DNA from: Pelomicrobium methylotrophicum
GTDB taxonomy: Bacteria; Pseudomonadota; Gammaproteobacteria; Burkholderiales; UBA6910
Assembly (NCBI RefSeq): GCF_008014345.1
Contig: NZ_VPFL01000015.1
Coordinates: 1 to 64,000 of the forward strand
Direction of reading: 5' to 3'
DNA length: 64,000 bases
Part shown: positions 1-6,956 of the stretch, in pieces
How positions within the stretch are numbered: position 1 is the first letter of the stretch
Layout of the letters: every line of letters starts with the position of its first letter
The notes under the pieces: model-generated
Database searches by the model: none
Told to the model about the DNA's origin: nothing
What the model saw: the letters and a program-made list of their open reading frames with translations, nothing else
Made by a program: the position numbers and the translations under genes

Positions 1-571
1 GGTCATCTCCCAAAGATGCCCCAGCTTGGCTACCCGGTAAAACCCCCGGATTCCGTATCCAATCCGCTGAACTTGCATGGCCCTCCTCCAAACTCGAAGG
101 AGTGCCAAAGGTTTGTGAACTTATGCATCCCTTGGGGGGCAGCCGGAAGGAAATGGATGCATTTGCCCGCCTCCACAGGGACCAGAGCGGAACGATTTTG
201 ACCCATCGCGCCCCCCCGCTCTAGCGGCGTCGCGCCAGACGCCCTTGACTTCCGCAGTGCTGTTTTCGCCGCCCGCGCCGCGCCCGGTGACGCTTTATTC
301 GGATAAGCCGCCCGCCTGCCGCGCCGCGGCCGACCGCCGACTCCCGCTTCGAGCCGCTCGGGGTTGAGGGCTGCCGCGTGGAGGCCCAGGGGCGGCTGCG
401 CGGCTTTGGCACGCGACTCGAGGTCGAGACCGATAGTAGGGGGCTGCTCGAGCTGCCGCGGGATTCGGCCCAGGCGGTCCTCTGGCGCAGGGCCGATCGA
501 TGACGCCGCCCAGCCCCCGGGAACAGAAAACCCTCAGCCGAGGAGGGCCTCGGGCCGCGGCTCGAGCCTCC
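1..571. other. Left edge of the integrated element, no firm gene
   Basis: No convincing intact gene. The only protein-like signal is on the plus strand. One frame (about 257-370) reads as a plausible short polypeptide and hits a stop. A second frame (about 351-503) continues with charged, regular sequence (EPLGVEGCRVEAQG, then LEVETDSRGLLELPRD) and ends at TGA 501-503 with no good start codon. This could be one small gene broken by a frameshift near 340-355, but I recognise no family. The first 200 bases show nothing I can name. Confidence 0.3.
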
Positions 572-1492
572 TCACCGCCCCGCCGGCGCGACGATCCCCT
601 GGCGCCCGTCGACAGGGGGAAGATAAGCGGCCTCGGGAAAGGCCTCCCGCGCTTGGCGACCGAGGGCTTCAGGCGCCCACAGCGCGAGCGCGCTTGGGAA
701 CGGCGCCGGCGCGCGCCCGTCACCGAAGCGCAGCCGCCCCCGCAGCAGGAGCAGGTGGGTGCGCCCCATGATATGGTCGTGCCACCACCGGGTGTCGGTG
801 CGCGCCGGCAAAAGGGCCGTTACAATGGCCCCGCACGCCGCCTCCTCAGCCGCCTTGGCCACCCAGCGCGGAAGCTCGCGCCCGTAGGGCGGGTTCAGAA
901 ACACGTAACCGCGCCACGGCCTCTCAAGCCCGTCTTCAGCGGCCGTGTAGCGGATGCGGGCCCGCACCGGACTGCCGGGGGCGGCGCAGGGGTCGAGGTC
1001 GAAGCGGCGGCCCGGTAGCAGGGGATAGAGCCGCTCGAGCAGCCAGCCGGGGGTCTGCCACTCGTGCGAGGCGCTGGAGAGCGCCGCCCCACTGTAGTAG
1101 CGCGCCAGCGCTTCCTGCGGCACACAGCGCAGGCGTACCCCCAGCGCGGCGGCCACCGCCACCACTCCGGCCACATGTCCCTCGGCCCGCTCGAGCAGGC
1201 GTCGGACACTGGCCGCGCTGACTCCCGCCATGCGGGCGAGGGCGCGCCGGCTCAGCCGTCGGCGCCCGGCCAGCACCCGCAGCCGCCGCGCCAGATCCTC
1301 GCCCGGCGGCAGCCCCCGCCCGTCCACCCGCCCCTCGAGCACCGTAAGCAGCCGCTCGAGGCTCGCCCAGCTCCCCGCGCCGTGCTCCAGCGCCCGCACC
1401 GTGCGCTCGGACAGCCCCGCCGCTTCGCCCGCCGCCGCGCAGCTGAGGCCCCGCTGTCGGCGCAGCGCCCGAAGGGTGCGGCCTAAGGCCAT
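572..1492 (-). CDS. Phage-type DNA N6-adenine methyltransferase with N-terminal HTH domains
   Basis: Likely adenine-specific DNA methyltransferase of the phage Dam type. From the ATG at 1492 (preceded by a strong GGAGAGG) it is 306 residues. Residues about 1-50 and 67-105 look like two helix-turn-helix units, the first XRE-like. The catalytic half has EWQTP (144-148), DLDPCA (165-170) and the NPPYG motif (200-204), as expected for an amino-methyltransferase that binds S-adenosylmethionine. The distal LLPARTDTRWWHD stretch is typical of phage Dam proteins. A longer TTG start at 1558 is possible but lacks a good ribosome site. It lies in the integrated element, so it may be an orphan methylase that modifies or regulates mobile DNA. 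The fusion to HTH domains suggests sequence-specific binding or self-regulation, which is inference. Confidence 0.8.
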   Translation of the reverse strand: MALGRTLRALRRQRGLSCAAAGEAAGLSERTVRALEHGAGSWASLERLLTVLEGRVDGRGLPPGEDLARRLRVLAGRRRLSRRALARMAGVSAASVRRLLERAEGHVAGVVAVAAALGVRLRCVPQEALARYYSGAALSSASHEWQTPGWLLERLYPLLPGRRFDLDPCAAPGSPVRARIRYTAAEDGLERPWRGYVFLNPPYGRELPRWVAKAAEEAACGAIVTALLPARTDTRWWHDHIMGRTHLLLLRGRLRFGDGRAPAPFPSALALWAPEALGRQAREAFPEAAYLPPVDGRQGIVAPAGR

Positions 1493-1844
1493 CCTCTCCC
1501 CCGGCCGTGCGCTTCCCGGCTCACCGTACGGATCCAAGGCTCGGTCCTCCACTCGCAAACCCCCTCACAAAGATTCCGTTCATCTATTTTGCATGCGCTC
1601 CCCGTACCCGTGCCCGGTCGAAAACAATGCTGCCGACACCCTGTTTTCCTGGAGGTTGGACTGGCATGCACGGCCGCTCGTGAACGCAGGCGCGGACGGC
1701 CGCCCGCGCCGCGCCCAACCCAGGCAAAAGCTCGCAAAAACCTTCACGCTTTCAGCGAGTCGACATGCGCTCGCTCGCGTAATCTTGAACTCGCGTCGCC
1801 AACCACCTCATGCGGCGGGTCTGCCGGCGCAAATAAAAGCGGAG
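1493..1844. other. Intergenic region between the methylase and the tandem repeat
   Basis: Several short open frames cross this stretch on both strands, but none resembles a protein family or has a good start. It presumably carries the methylase promoter on the minus strand; I could not pick out a convincing -35/-10 pair. Confidence 0.4.
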
Positions 1845-1914
1845 TGAAACACTTTGTCCGTTCCACGGTGAATGAAACAGTTTGTCCGTTCCACGGTGAA
1901 TGAAACAGTTTGTC
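1845..1914. repeat. 28-bp tandem direct repeat, 2.5 copies
   Basis: Two adjacent 28-bp units (1845-1872 and 1873-1900) differ at one position, and a half unit follows at 1901-1914. Each unit begins TGAAACA and contains TTTGTCCGTTCCACGG. The repeat is less GC-rich than its surroundings and lies directly upstream of a gene lacking its 5' half. Arrays of short terminal repeats are known at the ends of some insertion sequences (for example the IS21 family), where they bind transposase. That reading fits the position but is inference, since no transposase gene is present. Confidence 0.75.
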
Positions 1915-1967
1915 GCATTTCCCGATCAGGCCCGGCGCCTGGCCGCGATCGGGCGGGAGCAGCCGTC

Positions 1968-2555
1968 ATGAACACGATCCTCTCCCAGCGGGCGATGGGC
2001 GTGAACGTCACCGGCTTCAGGGTCGCCATCACCGAGCCCCTGCGCCAGCGCCCGGACGTGATCGCCATCGGCGAGGTGCCGGACCACGACACGGTGGAGG
2101 CGATCCTGCGCACGGCCGACTACGGTCACCTCGTGATCGTGACGATGCACACCCGGAATGTCTGTGACTTCATCGGACGCTTCCTGGGCTTCTACGCCGG
2201 ACACGAATACCACCAGAAGCTTGCGCTTCTGGCTTCCAGCCTGATCGGAGTCGTCTTGCAAGCGCTGATGGCGTCCAGCGACGAGTCGCGCTACGTCCTT
2301 GCCACCGAGCTCCTGGTCAACAACCCGGCCAGCGCCTCCTATATCCGCGAGGGGAAGATCCACATGCTCCGGAACTTGATCCGCCAAGGCCGAAGCGACG
2401 GCATGCACACGCTAAACCAGTCCCTCGCGCAGCTCATCGCGGAGCGGAGGATCGCGCTGATGAGCGCCTTCTACGTGTCTTACGACGACGCGGAGCTTGC
2501 GCAGCTCACGGGCAAGTCAGCGCACAGCGGACGTTCTGACGAGGCCGGCGCTTGA
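1968..2555 (+). pseudogene. N-terminally truncated PilT/GspE-family secretion ATPase
   Basis: The 195-residue product matches only the C-terminal half of the PilT-type twitching ATPases. It has SQRAMGV (6-12, the ISQREVG region), the Walker B-like VIAIGEV (31-37), the His box GHLVIVTMHT (53-62) and the conserved C-terminal YIREGKIH region. The Walker A loop and the whole N-terminal PAS-like domain (about 150-200 residues in PilT) are absent, so it should not bind ATP by itself. The open frame extends upstream into the 28-bp repeats without family similarity; ATG 1968 has a GGGAG element nine bases upstream. The HTH gene follows 12 bases later, so the fragment is probably transcribed with the recombination genes. 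It is either a remnant cut by a transposon end or a retained C-domain. Confidence 0.7.
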
Positions 2556-2567
2556 GGAGATCTCGCC

Positions 2568-2930
2568 ATGACAACCCTAGATCTCAAGCAGGCCGCAGCT
2601 TTTCTGCGGATGCACCCCAAGACGGTGCAGGAGCGGGCCAAGGCGGGTATCATCCCCGGAGCAAAGCCCGGAAAGTGCTGGGTCTTTTTGCAAGCTGACC
2701 TCGAAGCCTACCTGCGCTCGCTACAATGTCGCTCTACCGCGTCGGCCGGATCTGGTACGTCGACATCACGCGCCCCGACGGCAGCAGAGATCGCCACTCT
2801 ACTGGCACTGCCGACAGGAAGGCGGCGCAGGAATACCATGACCGCCTCAAGGCCCAGTACTGGCGTGAAGCGCGGCTCGGTGACCCGCCTGCATCCACGT
2901 GGGGCGACGCGGTCCGGGACTGGCTCCTAG
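2568..2930 (+). CDS. Small HTH (excisionase-like) protein overlapping the integrase
   Basis: Residues 1-53 form a MerR/excisionase-type helix-turn-helix (DLKQAAAFLRMHPKTVQERAKAG, then a wing ending DLEAYLRSL), typical of proteins encoded just before tyrosine integrases. It has a good AGGAG site. The frame then continues through 205 bases that also encode the integrase N-terminus in another frame. The tail contains PTAAEIATLLALPTG, which resembles tails I recall in other HTH/integrase pairs, so the overlap may be genuine. Likely role: recombination directionality or control of the integrase. The alternative is that the HTH domain is the only functional part. Confidence 0.6.
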   Translation: MTTLDLKQAAAFLRMHPKTVQERAKAGIIPGAKPGKCWVFLQADLEAYLRSLQCRSTASAGSGTSTSRAPTAAEIATLLALPTGRRRRNTMTASRPSTGVKRGSVTRLHPRGATRSGTGS

Positions 2931-3796
2931 AGGCCCCACGGGACCTGTCAGACCGCTACCGGCTCAGTCGCCTGCCGATCCCCCTTGAATTGCCGCTGGA
3001 CAAGGTCGATCAGTCCGTGATCGAGCGTGCGCTGGCCGGCAAATCCGCGCCAAGCTGGAACCGCACGCTCAACCTCATCCTCGCCATCCTCAACCTCGCC
3101 CGGGCCAGAGGAAAGCTCATCGCAGTGCCCAAGGTGCGGCGCAAACCCTTGTCTCCATCCCAGCGGGCGCGGGTACGGTGGCTGACCGCAGAGGAATGGG
3201 CTCGGCTCGAGGCGGCGCTACCCCATTATCTCGCCCAGATCGCCCGCTTCACCCTGGCAACCGGTCTGCGCGAGAACAACGTGCTGCAGCTCACTTGGTC
3301 CCAGGTAGACCTTCATCGGCGCGTGGCATGGATCCACGCTGATCAGGCCAAGGCCGGAGAGCCCATCGGGGTGCCCCTCAACGAGGACGCGATGGCGGTA
3401 CTCAGGGAAAGGCAGGCGGAGCAGGCTGAGGAGCTTCGCTTGCGGCGCGCAACAGACCCGGGCGCCCAACCGGTGCCTTGGGTGTTCGCCCACCGTGGAC
3501 GGCCCCTCTATAAGGCAAGCAACAAAGCCTGGTACCGGGCGCTCAAGTCGGCGGGGCTGGAAGACGTGCGCTGGCATGATCTACGGCACACATGGGCGAG
3601 CTGGCACGTGATGCGCGGCACGCGCCTGGAGGAACTGCAGGAGCTCGGAGGCTGGAAGACGCTCCAGATGGTGAGACGGTATGCGCATCTCGCGCCGGAT
3701 CATCTGGCGAAGGTGGCAGAGAACGTCAAGCCGGTGAGCTTACGTCACAGCGATGCCATAGCCAAGACAAAAAATCGCGTAACATCAAAGGCTTAA
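2726..3796 (+). CDS. Tyrosine recombinase / phage-type integrase
   Basis: This 356-residue site-specific recombinase cuts and joins att sites through a covalent phosphotyrosine. All catalytic positions are visible: Arg182 (TGLREN), Lys209 (DQAKAG), His284 and Arg287 (HDLRHTW), Trp310 in the GGW position and nucleophile Tyr319 (RRYAHL). Residues 1-60 are an arm-binding-type domain beginning MSLYRVGRIWYVD, and about 60-140 are the core-binding domain. The gene stops 9 bases before a tRNA-Val 3' half, the usual arrangement for an integrase next to its attachment site. The start overlaps the HTH gene by 205 bases. It looks intact. Confidence 0.93.
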   Translation: MSLYRVGRIWYVDITRPDGSRDRHSTGTADRKAAQEYHDRLKAQYWREARLGDPPASTWGDAVRDWLLEAPRDLSDRYRLSRLPIPLELPLDKVDQSVIERALAGKSAPSWNRTLNLILAILNLARARGKLIAVPKVRRKPLSPSQRARVRWLTAEEWARLEAALPHYLAQIARFTLATGLRENNVLQLTWSQVDLHRRVAWIHADQAKAGEPIGVPLNEDAMAVLRERQAEQAEELRLRRATDPGAQPVPWVFAHRGRPLYKASNKAWYRALKSAGLEDVRWHDLRHTWASWHVMRGTRLEELQELGGWKTLQMVRRYAHLAPDHLAKVAENVKPVSLRHSDAIAKTKNRVTSKA

Positions 3797-3805
3797 AAAA
3801 TATAC

Positions 3806-3857
3806 CACTGCCTTCACACGGCAGGGGTCACTGGTTCGATCCCAGTATCACCCACCA
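3806..3857 (+). other. Attachment site: 3' half of a tRNA-Val(CAC) gene
   Basis: The sequence is the 3' part of a tRNA: anticodon arm CTGCC-TTCACAC-GGCAG (3808-3824, anticodon CAC at 3815-3817), variable loop, T arm GGTTCGATCC and acceptor end with encoded CCA (3855-3857). Nothing upstream of 3806 can form the D arm or 5' acceptor strand; the integrase stop codon lies there instead. This is the duplicated tRNA end left when an element integrates into tRNA-Val(CAC). It defines the right boundary of the element. The intact tRNA and the left end should lie beyond base 1. Confidence 0.88.
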
Positions 3858-4041
3858 TAAAACAACAATTTAGCCTCTCAGCCAGCAAAACCCGGGACAG
3901 CGAGGAAAGCGCCTCTCGTCCGGGCGTGGTTCTCTGCGGGTGGTGTCGTCGTCTGGCCGCAGCTCGAAAGCCGCCGTGGCCGCCCGGGACATTGCTATCC
4001 CGGACCCTCGTGAACATTCCCGCAGGCCGATGGGAAGCGCC

Positions 4042-4749
4042 TCACCCCCGCTGGGCCATGAGCCGCCATACGCAGCGCCCCCCACTCACGCGGTCGATGC
4101 CGGCCAGTTGCGCTTCGTGAGCGGCGAGCTCATCGGCGCTTGCCCGCAGTACCACCAGCTCGCCCAAAGGGGTGGTCGCGCCGTCCTGTAACGGCGCCAC
4201 CCGTTCCTCTGGAAGGTCGATCATGAGACTGTCCTGGCCCCGGGTCATGGCCAGGTATACGTCGGCGAGCAGCCGGGCATCGAGAAGCGCGCCGTGAAGG
4301 CTGCGCTGGGAATTGTCCACCTGGTAACGCTCGCACAGGGCGTCGAGGCTGTTGCGCTTGCCGGGGTGCAGCTCCTTCGCCATGCGCAGGGTATCGGTGA
4401 TTTTCGGGCAGAAATGCTCCAACGGCGGCCGCCCGATAAGCTCCAGCTCATGGTTTAAGAACCCCACGTCGAACGGCGCATTGTGGATGATGAGCTCCGC
4501 GCCGGCGATGAAATCGAGAAACTCCGCGGCGATATCCGCAAACTGGGGTTTATCCCGCAGGAAATCGTCGGTAATACCGTGGACCTCCAGCGCTCCGCGG
4601 TCGATTTCCCGCCCCGGGTTGAGGTAGCAGTGAAACTGATTCTCGGTGATTTTCCGGTTCTTGATTTCCACCGCCGCCAGCTCGATCACCCGGTGTCCGA
4701 GAGCCACTTCGAGGCCTGTGGTTTCCGTATCCAAAACAACCTGTCGCAC
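4042..4749 (-). CDS. dnaQ: DNA polymerase III epsilon subunit (3'-5' proofreading exonuclease)
   Basis: Proofreading exonuclease of the replicative polymerase. The 235-residue protein has the DEDDh signature: Asp7 and Glu9 in LDTETTG (ExoI), HNAPFD (89-94, ExoII) and LHGALLDA (151-158, ExoIII His and Asp). Length matches bacterial DnaQ, and the C-terminal tail would hold the alpha-subunit contact. The start is GTG at 4749. It lies 42 bases after rnhA on the same strand; the dnaQ-rnhA neighbourhood is common in proteobacteria. Confidence 0.95.
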   Translation of the reverse strand: MRQVVLDTETTGLEVALGHRVIELAAVEIKNRKITENQFHCYLNPGREIDRGALEVHGITDDFLRDKPQFADIAAEFLDFIAGAELIIHNAPFDVGFLNHELELIGRPPLEHFCPKITDTLRMAKELHPGKRNSLDALCERYQVDNSQRSLHGALLDARLLADVYLAMTRGQDSLMIDLPEERVAPLQDGATTPLGELVVLRASADELAAHEAQLAGIDRVSGGRCVWRLMAQRG

Positions 4750-4791
4750 TTGGTCCCCCGATTCAACGGCAAAGGCACGGTCATCCGTTTG

Positions 4792-5250
4792 TCATTCGCA
4801 GTGCGCGAGCACAGACTGCACACCGCGATTCGCCAAGCGGTCAGCCGCCTCGTTGCCTGGATCTCCGGCATGGCCGCGCACCCAGATCCACTCGATTTCA
4901 TGCTGCTCGGTGAGCTCCGCGAGACGCCGCCACAGATCTTCGTTCTTGACCGGCCTCTTGCCGGCCGTTTTCCATCCTCGCTTTTTCCAGTCGTGAATCC
5001 AACGGGTGATGCCTTGCTGCACGTAGGAAGAATCGGTGTGCAGCCGGACACGCGTAGGGCGTTTCAGGGCCTCCAGCGCACGGATCACCGCGGTGAGCTC
5101 CATGCGATTGTTGGTGGTCATGGGCTCGCCGCCGAAGAGTTCCCGTTGCCGCTCCCCATAGGTGAGCAGCGCACCCCACCCGCCTACGCCTGGATTGCCC
5201 TTGCATGCGCCATCGGTATAAATTTCCACCACACCGGGCCGTGCGCTCAT
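4792..5250 (-). CDS. rnhA: Ribonuclease HI
   Basis: Degrades the RNA strand of RNA-DNA hybrids in the cytoplasm. From the ATG at 5250 it is 152 residues, close to E. coli RNase HI. The carboxylates are visible: Asp13 in YTDGAC, Glu51 in NNRMEL, Asp73 in HTDSSYV, and the distal Asp in GNEAADRLA, together with the GHAGDPGNE loop. The start codon overlaps the stop of the upstream methyltransferase by 4 bases (ATGA), suggesting translational coupling. A longer in-frame extension upstream is only an overlap shadow. Confidence 0.95.
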   Translation of the reverse strand: MSARPGVVEIYTDGACKGNPGVGGWGALLTYGERQRELFGGEPMTTNNRMELTAVIRALEALKRPTRVRLHTDSSYVQQGITRWIHDWKKRGWKTAGKRPVKNEDLWRRLAELTEQHEIEWIWVRGHAGDPGNEAADRLANRGVQSVLAHCE

Positions 5251-6017
5251 GCAGCTTCCCGTTCGAGCGTTTCCCGGGTAGCGATCCGGCCGCCGTTGCC
5301 ATTGAGCTTCTGGGCGAGAGAAGCCAGGCTCGGCTTGGTCGCCAATCGTCCCGCCCACTCAGGCCGGATAACGCGCATGCCAGGAACACGCTTGACGGCC
5401 TCGAGAAGATAGACGCCGCCCGAGATGGGCCACCACCGGTCGCCTGCCTTCTCCATAAAGCCGTAGCGTGCGAGCCATTTCTCGGTCGTCACCGGCGGCA
5501 CGTAGCAGACAAACCGTCCAGTGGAGACCTCGAAACCAAGCAGTTTGAGCCAATCCTTGAGCCGCGGCAGGGAGATGAACTCCCCGGTCCAGGGAAAGGC
5601 CCGCGGTTCCCGCGCGAGCAGCTGGCGCAACCCCCACAGGCTGCGGGGGTTGAACCCGGAGACGATCACGTGACCCTCCGGCCGCAACACCCGTTCCACC
5701 TCCCGCAGGATCTGGTGCGGGTCGGCGCTGAATTCCAGCACATGGGGCATCACCACGAGGTCGATGCTGTTGCTCTCGAGCGGCAGCTGGCATAGCCCGG
5801 CCCGCACGTGGACGTCCTGCCCCGGGCCCACCGTCAAGCGCAACGGTATGCGGCAAGCCCGCAGGAAATCGACGCCGGCGAGCCCCAATTGAACCGCATT
5901 GAAGCCAAACACGTCGGCCACGGTCTGATCATAGTAGGCCTGCTCCCGTGCCAGCAGATAAACGCCGAGCGGTGTTTGGAACCAGTTTCTCAGGCTGTCG
6001 GTTGACACCATCCCCAT
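5247..6017 (-). CDS. SAM-dependent methyltransferase, class I
   Basis: A 256-residue class I methyltransferase-like protein. The central stretch ([19 protein letters not shown], then [20 protein letters not shown]) is the Methyltransf_11 motif IV to VI region. The glycine-rich motif I is poorly conserved, which is known in this family found beside rnhA and gloB. The substrate is unknown; I would not assign one. It is translationally coupled to rnhA by a 4-base overlap and divergent from gloB, with about 96 bases between the start codons. Confidence 0.8.
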   Translation of the reverse strand: MGMVSTDSLRNWFQTPLGVYLLAREQAYYDQTVADVFGFNAVQLGLAGVDFLRACRIPLRLTVGPGQDVHVRAGLCQLPLESNSIDLVVMPHVLEFSADPHQILREVERVLRPEGHVIVSGFNPRSLWGLRQLLAREPRAFPWTGEFISLPRLKDWLKLLGFEVSTGRFVCYVPPVTTEKWLARYGFMEKAGDRWWPISGGVYLLEAVKRVPGMRVIRPEWAGRLATKPSLASLAQKLNGNGGRIATRETLEREAA

Positions 6018-6113
6018 CCTTCACCACCATTGAGCCAAGGCCGTGGAGCGAGATTCGGCTCCCCGCGTGTTCGGGTTTTCCCATTCCCCAACGTCGTAGC
6101 TGCGGTTGATTAT

Positions 6114-6878
6114 ATGGTGGATGTCGTCCCTGTTCCTGCTTTCAACGACAATTATATCTGGGTGCTCCACGACGGGCAGCAGGCGGTCGCCGTCGATCCG
6201 GGCGATGCGGCCCCGGTGTTTGACTTTCTCGAGCGTCAACGGCTGCGCCTCGCTGCTATCTTGGTGACCCATCATCACGGCGACCACGTGGGCGGCATTC
6301 CAGCGCTGTTGCACCGACATCGCGTCCCCGTCTATGGACCGCGGGGCGAGTCTATTTCCACCGTCACCTGCCCGCTGGCTGAAGGCGACCGGGTCTGCCT
6401 GCCGGCGTTGGAACTCGAGTTCGGCGTGCTCGAGGTACCCGGGCATACGGCTGGCCACATCGCCTATTACGGCCATGGACGGTTGTTCTGCGGCGACACG
6501 CTGTTCGCCTGCGGCTGCGGGCGCCTCTTCGAGGGCACCGCTTCCCAGATGTACCGGTCCCTCGAAAAGCTGGCCGCGCTCCCGGGCGACACGCGGGTTT
6601 ATTGCGCCCACGAGTACACGCTGTCCAATATCCGCTTTGCCAAGGCCGCAGACCCGCACAACCCCGCCCTGCTTGAACGGGAGCGTAGGGAGAAAGCAGT
6701 GCGGGAGCGCCTGGAGCCCACGCTGCCCTCCACCATCGCTTTGGAACGGGCCACCAATCCCTTCCTGCGCTGCACCGAGCCAGCCGTCCAGGCCACCGTG
6801 GCCCAGCGGCACGGCCGACGAATCACCGATCCTGTAGAAGTCTTTGCTGCCCTGCGGGCGTGGAAGAACGAGTTCTGA
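6114..6878 (+). CDS. gloB: Hydroxyacylglutathione hydrolase (glyoxalase II)
   Basis: Hydrolyses S-D-lactoylglutathione to lactate and glutathione, the second step of methylglyoxal detoxification. It is a metallo-beta-lactamase fold protein of 254 residues from ATG 6114. The metal-binding [10 protein letters not shown] motif, [15 protein letters not shown] and the glyoxalase II-specific CAHEYTLSN are present. An upstream in-frame start at 6030 would add a tail unlike the family. The C-terminal glutathione-binding region, with TNPFLRC near the end, is intact. Confidence 0.95.
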   Translation: MVDVVPVPAFNDNYIWVLHDGQQAVAVDPGDAAPVFDFLERQRLRLAAILVTHHHGDHVGGIPALLHRHRVPVYGPRGESISTVTCPLAEGDRVCLPALELEFGVLEVPGHTAGHIAYYGHGRLFCGDTLFACGCGRLFEGTASQMYRSLEKLAALPGDTRVYCAHEYTLSNIRFAKAADPHNPALLERERREKAVRERLEPTLPSTIALERATNPFLRCTEPAVQATVAQRHGRRITDPVEVFAALRAWKNEF

Positions 6879-6894
6879 GCCAGGGCACCTGGCT
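6878..6894 (+). terminator. Small hairpin after gloB
   Basis: AGCCAGG-GCA-CCTGGCT forms a perfect 7-bp stem overlapping the gloB stop codon. There is no run of T after it, so it may only protect the mRNA end or be chance. The facing ABC gene ends at 6957. Confidence 0.35.
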
Positions 6895-6956
6895 TGACGA
6901 GAAGTCGGGAGAGGTTTGGAGCCTCCCTCTTATGCTCAGCGCGCCGGTTTCTCTTC

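Noticed and set aside
16-201. 61-codon plus-strand frame at the left edge
   Set aside because: No ribosome site, no family resemblance and no context.
1483-1737. 84-codon minus-strand frame upstream of the methylase
   Set aside because: Overlaps the methylase start in another frame, with no recognisable features.
3814-4017. Minus-strand frame ending GDTGIEPVTPAV
   Set aside because: This peptide is the well-known false translation across a tRNA 3' end, here the att site.
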